64,000 nt of DNA. Source: Desulfonatronovibrio magnus (GTDB lineage Bacteria > Desulfobacterota > Desulfovibrionia > Desulfovibrionales > Desulfonatronovibrionaceae). The translations under genes were made by a program, and so were the position numbers. Under the pieces are notes generated by a model that was given only the letters and a program-made list of their open reading frames with translations, had not been told where the DNA came from and made no database searches. This document shows, in pieces, positions 1 to 8,866 of the stretch. Position 1 is the stretch's first letter, and each line of letters begins with the position of its first letter. Where the stretch lies: NCBI RefSeq assembly GCF_000934755.1, contig NZ_KN882177.1:1-64000 (forward strand). The letters run 5' to 3'.

Positions 1-1
1 A

Positions 2-145
2 CTTGGATTCAAGTTTATGGAGCTTTGCGAGTACCTTGAAGATGTTTTGGGGGGGAAAGTAGATGTACTTACATCTGACGGCGTGAAGCAGATTCGACTG
101 CCTGAAATTGCCGACTCCATTGAAAAGGAAACTACCTATGTCTAA
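2..145 (+). CDS. MntA-type nucleotidyltransferase antitoxin, C-terminal fragment
   Basis: Partial gene entering from the left edge; only the last 47 codons are present. The visible end (LEDVLGGKVDVLT, then a short beta strand and terminal TTYV) resembles the C-terminus of small MNT-fold nucleotidyltransferases, which commonly read LxxLLGRKVDLVT. It overlaps the HEPN gene start by 8 bp, the usual arrangement of MntA/HepT pairs, in which MntA adenylylates a tyrosine of the HEPN toxin. The catalytic GSxxxxxxD motif would lie outside the window, so activity cannot be judged. The family call rests on this short tail plus the partner gene. Confidence 0.6.
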   Translation, partial: LGFKFMELCEYLEDVLGGKVDVLTSDGVKQIRLPEIADSIEKETTYV

Positions 146-488
146 GCGGTCGGAAAAAGCATATCTTCTGGATATTCAGGAGGCCATCAAAAGGACATTG
201 AGCTATATTTCCGGCTTAGATTACTCTTTATTTGCCAGGGACTATAAAACCCAGGATGCTGTTATACGCAATCTGGAAATCATTGGTGAGGCAACCAAAA
301 GCCTTAGCACAGACACACGCTTGCGCTATAGCGATGTACCCTGGAAAAGTATGGCTGGCATCAGAGATAAACTTATTCACGACTATTTTGGAGTGAACAT
401 TGATATCATTTGGTATGTATGTATTGACGAGCTGCCAAAAGTTGCTGTTTCCATAGAAAAAATTCTGCAAAGTGATCAAAATAATTGA
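138..488 (+). CDS. hepT: HEPN-domain RNase toxin, HepT family (DUF86)
   Basis: 116-residue all-alpha HEPN protein. It carries the family motif R-x4-H-x-Y (R76, H81, Y83, in GIRDKLIHDYFG), with R and H the RNase residues and Y the tyrosine that the MntA partner modifies in studied systems. The ATG at 138 was chosen because it sits inside the antitoxin end and starts the normal HepT N-terminus (MSKRSEKAYLLDIQEAI); upstream in-frame codons belong to the antitoxin overlap. Length is normal and no damage is visible. It belongs to a small toxin-antitoxin cluster at the edge of the accessory region. Confidence 0.8.
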   Translation: MSKRSEKAYLLDIQEAIKRTLSYISGLDYSLFARDYKTQDAVIRNLEIIGEATKSLSTDTRLRYSDVPWKSMAGIRDKLIHDYFGVNIDIIWYVCIDELPKVAVSIEKILQSDQNN

Positions 489-489
489 A

Positions 490-660
490 ATGATTCACCT
501 TATGAAAGAAGAAATTCTAAAAGAAAAGCACCCGGGCCCAAAGCCTGACATCATGAAATACGCTGGCATGCTCAGTGACCTGAGTCCTGAAGACAGTGAA
601 CTTTTTGAACAGGCTGTCCAGAGAAAGAAGATGTTTGGAGGCCGGGAAGTGGAGTTATGA
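490..660 (+). CDS. Small VapB-like antitoxin candidate
   Basis: Short acidic/basic protein of 56 codons starting two bases after hepT stops; an ATG at 502 is an alternative start. The body (PDIMKYAGMLSDLSPEDSELFEQAVQRKK) resembles short antitoxins found before PIN-domain toxins. Its stop overlaps (ATGA) the start of the next reading frame, which begins like a VapC toxin. The antitoxin identification is inferred from size, composition and this overlap rather than from a diagnostic motif. Confidence 0.5.
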   Translation: MIHLMKEEILKEKHPGPKPDIMKYAGMLSDLSPEDSELFEQAVQRKKMFGGREVEL

Positions 661-731
661 ACAAGGCGTTTTTTGATACAATCATTTTTCTGGGGCTTCA
701 CAGATTGAATTCCATGTTGAGCATCGAAGAG
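657..731 (+). pseudogene. VapC (PIN) toxin start, truncated
   Basis: The frame opens with MNKAFFDTIIFL, like the first strand of PIN toxins (usually FIDTN), with an ATGA overlap to the preceding antitoxin. The PIN similarity stops after about 12 codons and the frame then runs antisense through the IS1-like transposase remnant. The rest of the toxin is missing, so this is a 5' remnant, probably cut by insertion of the transposase element. The exact junction is not visible. Confidence 0.4.
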
Positions 732-1199
732 CTAAGCGAGCTGTGCAGAGCCATGTTCGTCCGTTTTGGCCTTCGAGGTCTTCGGTGCTGCCAGTATTTT
801 TCTTTTTTTTACAAAGGACCACAACTCGTCGATTTGGGTATCGGTCAATTCAAGCGACATTAACAGATCAGAAAGCACACGGGCACAGTGCTCGTCGGCC
901 CGCAAAATCACGCGGTTGACGGTATCTTTGTCCAGACCCAATAAGCGCGCAGTAGCTCGTACTCCAACCCCTTCGGCCGTGTGATGAATTATCTGGCGGA
1001 TAGTCTCGGCCGGGATATGCGTTCCGAATACGGGGCTGGAATGAGTGGAGGCAAAGCGTTTGCCGCAGGTACGGCAGTAAAGCAAGGTGCGACTTTTGTC
1101 TTTGCCATACTTTCCGCGAATAGAAATGTTGCCTTTATTACTTAAACCATATTGTTTGCACAGCTTGTTGGGACAAAATTTTTTTTCAAGCTCAATCAT
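732..1199 (-). pseudogene. IS1-like transposase, C-terminally truncated
   Basis: The 155-codon frame begins with a zinc-finger segment (CPNKLCKQYG ... LLYCRTCGKRF), followed by a helix-turn-helix (GVGVRATARLLGLDKDTVNRV) as in IS1-family InsA/InsB transposases. The catalytic part begins at DELWSFVKKR and then ends in unrelated residues, so the other catalytic acidic residues are absent. A good ribosome site (GGAGG) precedes the ATG. The product should be inactive as a transposase. It lies directly against the truncated VapC start, which suggests it caused that truncation. No clear terminal inverted repeats were found. Confidence 0.7.
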
Positions 1200-1736
1200 A
1201 GTATGCCTCCAGTTAAAAGGTAAAAAAATGAATCGCCAGAGCCAAAATACTCAGAAAGGTGATCTGAATCAACCAAATAGGGACTGCATCGAAGAGTGAT
1301 TGAAAGGAAATAATTTGGAGTAGCTGAAGGTATTTATGTTAGATGATGCTGCTGTTTTGGCTGCCACCATTGCCAAGCTATCCGGGGAGATCAGAAGATT
1401 TAATCTGCAGAACCAGAAAGATATGTAAAAGCTCGGCTTGAATTCTGCTGACAGCATTTTTCCTTGTAATCCCTACAAAAAAGTGGTTAGTTGACCGGAA
1501 CTTAATTCAACATAGCTTTACTTCAACACTTGTCTAATAACACCCTGGGAACATGGTATATCAGGACTCCACTTGCAATCTGAAAACTCTTACAGTGCAA
1601 TTTTGAGGGTGAAACAAGCTCTCTAAGGCAGAATATTGGCATATTTTGGAGCGAATGATTCGATAATTCAGCAAACTATCTCGGTCCGAGCCCAAGCACC
1701 AAACAAACAAGCAAAACAAACACACAAGCTGAGAGA
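1200..1736. other. Gene-poor remnant stretch between IS remnant and rhuM-fic
   Basis: No convincing gene. Two very short frames exist on the plus strand (ATG at 1228 to 1299, and about 31 codons from 1336 to 1428 beginning MLDDAAVLAATIAKL); neither is recognisable. The last 60 bases before 1737 are unusually A-rich with repeated CAAA/AAAC steps and contain a GAGAG ribosome-site-like stretch. This looks like decayed accessory DNA. Confidence 0.4.
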
Positions 1737-2855
1737 ATGGAAAACAGGGTAGAAATATACAGGGAAAGTGACGGTCAGACTCAGATCAAAGTTACGTTTG
1801 ATCAGGATACGGTCTGGCTTGATGCACATCAGGTAGCCCAGTTGTTTGGTGTGCAGCGTCCGGCCATTGTTAAACATATCAGCAACATTTATAAATCATG
1901 TGAACTTGATAAGCAGGCAACCTGTTCCATTTTGGAACAGGTTGCCTCTGATGGCAAAAAAAGAAAAATGAACCTGTACAATCTTGATGTCATCATATCT
2001 GTGGGGTATCGAGTCAATTCAATTCGTGCCACCCAGTTCAGACAGTGGGCTACAAAGAGGCTTAAGGATTACCTGCTCCATGGCTATGCCATTAATGAAA
2101 AGCGTTTGTCCCAGAAACACCAGGAAGTAAGGCAGTTAAAAGACGGCATCCGTATCTTAAGTCGGGCTATTGAAGAAAAGGCAGGGGATACAGACTTTGA
2201 ATGGCTGAAGCTCTACGCCAGCGGCCTGCGCCTGCTGGATGACTACGACCAGGAAAGACTTGATACCAAAGGCGATACCAGGGCAGCAGTTGCATATCCA
2301 TCCTATGAAGAGTACCAGGCTGTCATAAGACAGATGCGCAAGGATTTTGGTTCGCAAGTTTTCGGACAGGAGCAGGGGCCAGGCTTTAAAAGTGCGGTGG
2401 AACATATCCGTCAGGGATTCGGCAATCAGGATTTGTATCCGTCCTTTGAGGAAAAAGCCGCGACCCTGCTATATCTCATAGTCAAGAATCACGCCTTTGT
2501 TGATGGGAACAAGCTAATTGCAGCAGCAAGCTTTCTATTGTTTCTGCAAAAAAAACAATCGCCTGATGTCCACCTGGAAGTGTGTTGAAAAAGTCCTTAT
2601 CAGGCAGGCTGTTCAAAAATTCCAAGTTCAAGGAGCAAAAAAAGTTCAAGGTCGCAGCGTATTTATCCATACGTAAGAGTTTGAACTTTTTGAAGCGACG
2701 CAGCAATTGGGAGATTTTCAACAGCCTGACAGGATGTACTGACCATCAGCAATGAGCCCCTGGCAGGATTGACCCTGTTCATAGCGGTGAGCAGACCGGA
2801 TGAGATGGAAACAGTGAAAAGATTGATCATAAGTATCCTTAACAGGAATAAATAG
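1737..2855 (+). pseudogene. RhuM-Fic fusion protein, disrupted in the Fic domain
   Basis: The first 283 codons (1737-2588) encode a RhuM/virulence-type N-terminal domain (DQDTVWLDAHQVAQLFGVQR, then NLDVIISVGYRVNS) and the start of a C-terminal Fic domain. The Fic motif is HAFVDGNKLI (from H252), whereas active Fic proteins have HxFxDGNxR; the arginine is leucine here. The frame stops soon after. The expected C-terminus reappears at 2736-2855 as VLTISNEPLAGLTLFIAVSRP and a terminal helix, after about 145 bp of palindromic insert. The gene is therefore split and almost certainly dead as an AMP-transferase, although the DNA-binding-like half may still be made. Confidence 0.75.
2586..2731. mobile_element. 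Small palindromic (MITE-like) element inside the Fic domain
   Basis: Non-coding insert of roughly 145 bp between the two halves of the Fic domain. An inverted repeat joins 2599-2620 (CAGGCTGTTCAAAAATTCC) with 2709-2730 (GATTTTCAACAGCCTGAC), with further partial palindromes around GCGTAT/ATACGT in the middle. The outer bases GTTGAAAAAG and TTTTCAACAGCC are of a type common in dispersed elements of many proteobacteria (recalled, not searched). No clear target-site duplication could be defined, so the boundaries are approximate. Confidence 0.5.
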
Positions 2856-3050
2856 GGTTCCCCTGTCAGCAATTAATGCATGTGCCCTGCCCGGACACAG
2901 GGCCGCAGCCTTTTTAATAATAACAGAGGACCAGGTAAGCGATCTGACGGCCAGGATTGAATCGGGCCGCCTGCAACCCGGATATTCAACCCGTAAGGAG
3001 CACGTTCAGCGCCTTAATGAACGGTCAAATCGGGATCAAGGTTAATAAAC

Positions 3051-3645
3051 ATGAGTAATATCGTTAAGTTTGAAAATGTCGAAAACAGAGTTCTGGAAAT
3101 CAGAGGGCACAAGGTGATCCTGGACAGTGACCTGGCAGAACTCTATGGAGTGGAAACTAAGCGCATTAACGAAGCTGTAAAGAATAATCCGGAACGGTTT
3201 CCAGATAATTATGTTAAAGAGCTGACTTTAAACGAAAAAAAACAACTGGTCGAAAATTTCGACCGGTTCAATCGACTCAAGCACTCCACCGCCCTTCCAA
3301 AAGCATTTACAGAAAAAGGATTCTATATGCTGGCGACTACTTGCCCTGTGAAATGCGCAGCACCTCGAAGAGGATTTCACCGGGGTCCTGAAAAGCCCAC
3401 AGGCTGTACAGACCACCATTGCCATCATTGAGACCTTTGCCAAGATCAGGGAACTTTCCAGAAACATCAAAATTCTTTCGGATGTCAAAGATGAATCCGA
3501 ACAGCAGGGTTTGATGCAGAAAAGCGGTGAGATCATTGCTGAAATACTGGATGATGACTTAAAGACCACGGATACTGAAACGTCCATTGAGATCAATTTT
3601 GCGGTATTGAAATTCAAGCATTTGATAAAGAAAAAGAACAAATAG
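3051..3645 (+). pseudogene. ORF6N-domain protein, frameshifted by a 46-bp insertion
   Basis: The start encodes an ORF6N/KilA-N-associated DNA-binding domain (IRGHKVILDSDLAELYGVET, PERFPDNYVKELT, AFTEKGFYMLAT). At 3339-3384 there is a 46-base insert flanked by an 11-bp imperfect inverted repeat. Joining ACT (3336-3338) directly to GTC (3385) restores a continuous protein (MLATVLKSPQAVQTTIAII) to the stop at 3643-3645, giving the family's usual C-terminal coiled region. As it stands the frame ends at 3431 with an unrelated tail. Phage- or plasmid-derived regulators commonly carry this domain; no partner gene is visible. Confidence 0.8.
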
Positions 3646-3816
3646 TTTGAGTAAACTCATAGCTTCGAGCTTGTCCGGGCTGGTATGATTCATGAATTTG
3701 TTGAAAAACCCGAGCTATCAGCAATAGAGGTTTTAACAAGCGTATGCGCAGGATTCCGGCGCTGTCGCACCACAACCTGAGATGCATCCATTACAACACC
3801 TCATCAAACCCATACC

Positions 3817-6573
3817 ATGAACAAAACGCCAGAACAAACAGCACGGGACAGCATTGATGCAATGCTTGAGAGGTCCGGGTGGGTGGTTGTTGATAAAACA
3901 GCCATCAACTGGAGTCTTGGGCCTGGGCTTGCGGTTCGGGAATATCAGACCGACGTGGGGCCTGCGGATTATGTTTTGTTTGTGGACCGCAAGCCTTTGG
4001 GCGTGATCGAGGCCAAGAAAGAAACCGAAGGCCATCGCCTGAGCACTCATGAAACCCAGGCTGAATTTTACGCCCAGAGCAGGCTGAAATGGTTCGCAGA
4101 CGACCAGCCCCTTCCTTTTGTTTATGAAAGCACCGGCATATTAACCCGTTTTACAGACATGAGAGATCCCAAACCCCGCGCCCGCCCGGTTTTTTCATTT
4201 CATCATCCAGTCACATTAAAACAAAGTATCCAGCAACAAACCAGCCTGCGCCAGCGCCTGCAGCACATGCCGGACCTGCCTGTGCAGGGGCTTAGAAACT
4301 GCCAGATCAGGGCCATTACCAGGCTTGAAAAATCCTTCCGGGAAAACAGGCCCAGAGCCCTGGTTCAGATGGCCACGGGCAGCGGCAAAACATACACCGC
4401 CATAACTTCTGTTTACCGCCTGCTCAAATACGCGGATGCCAAACGGATTTTGTTTCTGGTGGATACCAGAAACCTGGGAGAGCAGGCTGAGCAGGAGTTC
4501 ATGGGCTTTCTGCCCAGTGACGACAACCGCAAATTCACCGAGCTATATAACGTGCGGCGGCTGAATTCCAAGTACGTGCCGCCGGACAGCCAGGTGTGCA
4601 TCAGCACCATCCAGCGCATGTATTCCATTCTCAAGGGTGAAGACCTGGAAGATACTGCGGAGCAGACCAACCCCCATGAATTCGTGGCTGCGGGTTCGCC
4701 CAGGGAAATTGAATATAATGAAAAGGTCCCCCCGGAATTTTTTGATTTGATCGTGATCGATGAATGCCACCGCTCCATCTACAACCTGTGGAAACAGGTG
4801 TTGGATTATTTTGACGCCTTTTACATCGGCCTGACCGCCACCCCGGACAAGCGGACCTTTGCCTTTTTCAATGAAAACGTGGTCAGTGAATATCGGCATG
4901 AAGAAGCCGTGGCCGACGGGGTCAATGTGGGGTTTGACACCTATCTGATAGAGACAAAGATCACTAAGGACGGGGCCAGGCTGGTGGCCGAGCAATGGGT
5001 GGACAAGCGCGAGCGCCTGACCCGGAAAAAGCGCTGGGAGCAGCTTGATGAAGAAATTGTTTACACACCAAGCGATCTGGACCGGGACGTGGTCAATCCC
5101 AGCCAGATCAGAAACGTGATCAAGGCCTTCAGGGATAAACTCCCGGAAATGTTCCCCGGACGCGAAGAAATCCCCAAAACCCTTATTTTCGCCAAAACCG
5201 ACAGTCATGCTGATGATATTATTCAGATAGTGCGCGAGGAATTTGCCGAGGGCAATGATTTCTGCAAAAAGGTCACCTACAGGTCCGAGGAAGACCCCAA
5301 ATCCGTACTGGCCTCCTTCCGCAATGATTACAACCCCAGGATCGCGGTCACTGTTGATATGATCGCCACGGGCACGGATGTAAAACCCCTGGAATGCCTG
5401 GTCTTCATGCGCGATGTCCGTTCCAGAAATTATTTTGAACAGATGAAGGGCAGGGGAACCCGGACCCAGGGCTATGATGACCTGAAAAAGGTGACTCCTT
5501 CGGTGCATAGCGCCAAAACCGGATTTGTGATCGTGGATGCCGTGGGCGTTAGTAAATCAGTTAAAACCGACAGCCGCCCCCTGGAGAGCAAAAAATCAGT
5601 TCCCTTGAAGGATCTGCTCCAGGCCGTGCTCATGGGACAGACCGACGAGGACCTGTATTCGTCCCTGGCCGGCCGCCTGGCCCGGCTGGATAAGCAGATC
5701 TCGGATAATGAGCGAGACAGGTTCAAAAAGCTGGCCCAGGGGAAATCCATTAATCAGCTGACGCATGAACTCCTGGATGCCCATAATCCGGACAGAATCA
5801 TTGAACACGCTGCGCAAAAGTTTGATCTGCCGCCGGGTACAGATCCGGATAAGAATCAACAGCAGACTGCCCAAAAGGAATTGATTCACCGGGCCAGAGA
5901 CACCTTCACCGGCGAGCTGAACGAATACATTGAAACCGTGCGCAAATCTCATGAGCAGATCATCGACACTGTTAATCTGGACAGGCTTGAATTTGCCGGG
6001 TGGGACAGGCAGGCCGGTATAAAGGCCCAGGAGGTCATTGAGGATTTTAAAGCCTTTATGCAGGCCCACAAGGATGAGATTACGGCCCTTTCCATATTCT
6101 ACAGCCAGCCGTACAACCGCCGCCATGTCACCTATTCCATGCTTCGGGAAGTGCTGGATACCTTGAGGCTGAAAAAGCCCGGGCTTGCCCCGGCCAGGGT
6201 CTGGCAGGCCTTTGAACAGGTGGAAAAGGTGAAAGGCAGATCCCCGAAAAGCGAACTCACAGCCCTTGTTTCCCTGATCCGGCGGATTACAGGTATTGAT
6301 GAGACCCTGACTGCTTTTGATCAGACCGTGGACCGCAATTTTAAAAAATGGGTGTTTGGCAAACAGGCCGGGGCTGCCGCAAAATTCAGCGAGGAGCAGA
6401 TGACCTGGCTGCGCATGATCAAGGACCATGTCATCAGCTCCGCGCATATTGAAAGGGATGATCTGGATTACGCCCCGTTTGACGGACAGGGCGGCATTGG
6501 CAAGATGTACCAGTTGTTTGGTGATGAGTTGGATGCGATTATTGATGAGATGAATGAGGCGTTGGCGGCGTAA
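3817..6573 (+). CDS. hsdR: Type I restriction enzyme, R (endonuclease/translocase) subunit
   Basis: 918-residue HsdR, full length. The N-terminal nuclease of the PD-(D/E)xK type has D51 and E65-A-K67 (DYVLFVDRKPLGVIEAKKE). The superfamily 2 translocase follows: Walker A ATGSGKT near residues 187-192, Walker B DECH at 315-318, LTATP, and motif VI QMKGRGTRT. The C-terminal helical part binds the methylase core. The enzyme cleaves unmethylated DNA after ATP-driven translocation, in complex with HsdM2-HsdS. hsdS begins three bases after its stop, so they are co-transcribed. All key motifs are intact, so the subunit is predicted active. Confidence 0.95.
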   Translation: MNKTPEQTARDSIDAMLERSGWVVVDKTAINWSLGPGLAVREYQTDVGPADYVLFVDRKPLGVIEAKKETEGHRLSTHETQAEFYAQSRLKWFADDQPLPFVYESTGILTRFTDMRDPKPRARPVFSFHHPVTLKQSIQQQTSLRQRLQHMPDLPVQGLRNCQIRAITRLEKSFRENRPRALVQMATGSGKTYTAITSVYRLLKYADAKRILFLVDTRNLGEQAEQEFMGFLPSDDNRKFTELYNVRRLNSKYVPPDSQVCISTIQRMYSILKGEDLEDTAEQTNPHEFVAAGSPREIEYNEKVPPEFFDLIVIDECHRSIYNLWKQVLDYFDAFYIGLTATPDKRTFAFFNENVVSEYRHEEAVADGVNVGFDTYLIETKITKDGARLVAEQWVDKRERLTRKKRWEQLDEEIVYTPSDLDRDVVNPSQIRNVIKAFRDKLPEMFPGREEIPKTLIFAKTDSHADDIIQIVREEFAEGNDFCKKVTYRSEEDPKSVLASFRNDYNPRIAVTVDMIATGTDVKPLECLVFMRDVRSRNYFEQMKGRGTRTQGYDDLKKVTPSVHSAKTGFVIVDAVGVSKSVKTDSRPLESKKSVPLKDLLQAVLMGQTDEDLYSSLAGRLARLDKQISDNERDRFKKLAQGKSINQLTHELLDAHNPDRIIEHAAQKFDLPPGTDPDKNQQQTAQKELIHRARDTFTGELNEYIETVRKSHEQIIDTVNLDRLEFAGWDRQAGIKAQEVIEDFKAFMQAHKDEITALSIFYSQPYNRRHVTYSMLREVLDTLRLKKPGLAPARVWQAFEQVEKVKGRSPKSELTALVSLIRRITGIDETLTAFDQTVDRNFKKWVFGKQAGAAAKFSEEQMTWLRMIKDHVISSAHIERDDLDYAPFDGQGGIGKMYQLFGDELDAIIDEMNEALAA

Positions 6574-6575
6574 AT

Positions 6576-8141
6576 ATGTTAGCTTTTGAGAATCTCAAAG
6601 AATCTTTACCTGAAAATTGGGAAATAGCGAAGCTTGATGATATTTGTGAAATACTGGATAGGCAAAGAATTCCAGTAAACATCAAAGATAGGCAGTCCAG
6701 AATTTCCGGGAAAGATAAAAGATTATTGTTCCCATATTATGGAGCAACAGGGCAAGTTGGATGGATTGATGATTACATTTTTGACGGTGAATATATTTTA
6801 CTAGGGGAAGATGGTGCGCCATTTTTAGAAGTGTTTAAGAGTAAAGCGTACATTGTAAATGGGAAATTTTGGGTTAATAATCATGCCCATGTATTAAAAT
6901 CATACTCTTCTAATAGATATTTGTGTCATTATTTAAACCAATTAGATTATAGGTATTTCGTAACTGGTACAACCAGATTAAAGTTAAACCAGGCTGCCAT
7001 GAAGCAAATACCTATAAAAGTTCCCCCCCTTCCTGAACAACATGCCATCGTAGAAAAAATCGAAGAACTCTTTTCCGAGCTGGACAACGGCATCGAAAGC
7101 CTGAAAAAAGCCCGGGAACAGTTGAAAACTTATCGCCAGGCCGTGCTGAAATATGCCTTTGAGGGCAAGCTGACCCAGGAATGGCGCGAGCAGCAGATAC
7201 AGGCCGGGAATCTTCCGGAACCTGCTGAAAAGCTTTTGGAGCGCATCAAGGAAGAACGGGAAGCCCACTATCAGCAACAGGTGGAGGAATGGAAAAAGGC
7301 CTGCGAACAGGCAAAGAAAGACGGCAGTAAGAACCCCGCCAAGCCCAGAAAGCCCAAAGACCTGCCTCCATTGACGGAAAAGGAACTGGCTGAGTTGCCG
7401 GAACTGCCCGAGGGGTGGGGGTGGTGTTATCCTGAATCTGTTTGCTCAACAGACAACTATTCAATCGGAATAGGCCCTTTTGGGAGTAATTTAAAAGTTG
7501 CTGATTATAAATCAGAGGGAATACCCCTTATTTTTGTGAAGCATATTACAAATGAAAATTTTTCGATCAATCAAAAATACGTTTCAAAGGAAAAATTTCA
7601 AGAACTAATACCTCACAGTGTAAAACCGTTAGATATTTTAATCACAAAAATGGGCGATCCGCCTGGTGATTGCACGATTTACCCTGAAAATAATTCGATC
7701 GCTATTCTAACAGCAGATTGTTTAAAATTTAGGGTTTGGGAAAAATTTGCGGACAGAAGATATGTAATGAACTGTCTTAAAAATGTTTATGTAAAAAAAC
7801 AATTAGGTTTGATTACAAAAGGTGTTGCGCAGAAGAAAATAAGTACTGAAAGATTCAAGACACTAAAATTACCAATAACAAATCTAAATGAACAACAAGC
7901 CATCGTCTCCGAAATCGAAACCCGCCTCTCTGTCTGTGACCAGCTGGAAAAAACCATTGAAGACAGCCTGAAAAAGGCTGAAGCCCTCCGGCAGAGCATT
8001 CTCAAAAAGGCATTTGAAGGGGAGCTGACCAGGGAGTGGAGGGCGGAACACCCGGAACTGATTTCCGGTGAAAACTCGGCGGAAAGCCTGCTTGCGCGTA
8101 TCCGGGAGGAAAAGGCCCAGCTGAAGGGGATTAAAAGATGA
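6576..8141 (+). CDS. hsdS: Type I restriction-modification specificity subunit
   Basis: 521-residue HsdS with two target-recognition domains, each ending in a conserved spacer coiled coil. TRD1 (about 1-150) runs into PPLPEQHAIVEKIEELFSEL and a long helix; TRD2 starts near residue 275 (LPEGWGWC) and ends in LNEQQAIVSEIETRLSV. The TRDs are much more AT-rich than the conserved coils, as expected if they are exchanged horizontally. Each TRD reads half of a bipartite target. It overlaps the next gene by 4 bp (ATGA). Confidence 0.93.
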   Translation: MLAFENLKESLPENWEIAKLDDICEILDRQRIPVNIKDRQSRISGKDKRLLFPYYGATGQVGWIDDYIFDGEYILLGEDGAPFLEVFKSKAYIVNGKFWVNNHAHVLKSYSSNRYLCHYLNQLDYRYFVTGTTRLKLNQAAMKQIPIKVPPLPEQHAIVEKIEELFSELDNGIESLKKAREQLKTYRQAVLKYAFEGKLTQEWREQQIQAGNLPEPAEKLLERIKEEREAHYQQQVEEWKKACEQAKKDGSKNPAKPRKPKDLPPLTEKELAELPELPEGWGWCYPESVCSTDNYSIGIGPFGSNLKVADYKSEGIPLIFVKHITNENFSINQKYVSKEKFQELIPHSVKPLDILITKMGDPPGDCTIYPENNSIAILTADCLKFRVWEKFADRRYVMNCLKNVYVKKQLGLITKGVAQKKISTERFKTLKLPITNLNEQQAIVSEIETRLSVCDQLEKTIEDSLKKAEALRQSILKKAFEGELTREWRAEHPELISGENSAESLLARIREEKAQLKGIKR

Positions 8142-8866
8142 ACATCAATGAATTTCAAGCCCAGATCTCTCTGGGGGAAGACAGCACTCGCCAGTTCAAG
8201 GCAGATATACGCAATGCTGAATCCCTGGCCTCTGAATTGGCTGCGTTTGCCAATTCCGAGGGCGGGACAATCTACCTGGGTGTGGCTGATGACGGCGGCA
8301 CACCAGGGCTTGACAAGGCCGATGTGGCCCGGATCAATCAACTCATCAGCAATGCCGCCAGTCACCTTGTCAAAAGCCCGCTGACGGTTCGAACCGAAAA
8401 TATTAGCTTAGATAATGGCCGCGTGGTGATCTTGCTGACCGTGCCTAATGGGCTTGATAAGCCTTACTTCGACAAGAACGGAGTGATCTGGCTGAAGAGC
8501 GGAGCGGACAAACGACGGGTGAACTCCAAAGAAGAGCTTGATTTGGTGAACATTTCATCAGATAGTTCGCCGAATACGGATGTGGCGTCGGGAAAGAGTC
8601 GGGAAAACGTCGGGAAAACGTCGGGAAAGCGTCGGGAAAGCGTCGGGAAAGATTCTGGATATTTGCAGGGAAAAGCCTTCTGTTACCATCCCGGAGTTAG
8701 CTTTACAGATTGGCATTACCGAGCGATCGGTACAGCGAAATATTCAGAAACTGCGGCAAGACGGATTGCTGCGCCGAATTGGCGGGTGAAAGGAAGGCCA
8801 CTGGGAAGTTTTGTAATTATCCGCTTCAGCGAGGGCAATACCGAAAAGCTGTTGTTGGGTGTTTAA
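8138..8866 (+). CDS. AlbA_2 (Schlafen-like) domain protein, tail out of frame
   Basis: The first ~145 residues form an AlbA_2/divergent AAA_4-type domain (STRQFKADIRNAESLASELA, FANSEGGTIYLGVADDG, NGVIWLKSGADKRR). After residue 150, six 11-bp repeats (8587-8652) put the ribosome into a frame that yields an unrelated tail (GYLQGKAFCYHPG...). A winged helix-turn-helix typical of this family (KPSVTIPELALQIGITERSV) lies in the +1 frame at about 8655-8789. Gain of one repeat unit, or loss of two, would restore the frame. The gene is translationally coupled to hsdS, and hsdM follows. Such proteins often accompany type I R-M loci; their role there is not settled. Confidence 0.75.
   Translation: MNINEFQAQISLGEDSTRQFKADIRNAESLASELAAFANSEGGTIYLGVADDGGTPGLDKADVARINQLISNAASHLVKSPLTVRTENISLDNGRVVILLTVPNGLDKPYFDKNGVIWLKSGADKRRVNSKEELDLVNISSDSSPNTDVASGKSRENVGKTSGKRRESVGKDSGYLQGKAFCYHPGVSFTDWHYRAIGTAKYSETAARRIAAPNWRVKGRPLGSFVIIRFSEGNTEKLLLGV
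8587..8652 (+). repeat. Six 11-bp tandem repeats (GTCGGGAAARM) within the AlbA_2 gene
   Basis: Units run 8587-8597, 8598-8608, 8609-8619, 8620-8630, 8631-8641 and 8642-8652; each starts GTCGGGAAA and ends GA, AC, AC, GC, GC, GA. Eleven is not a multiple of three, so each change in copy number shifts the downstream frame. They lie exactly between the AlbA_2 domain and the winged-helix coding region. Confidence 0.95.

Noticed and set aside
4543-6447. Long minus-strand frames opposite hsdR (about 321 and 283 codons)
   Set aside because: They are antisense to a fully conserved HsdR with all motifs, have no recognisable domains, and reflect codon bias on the opposite strand.
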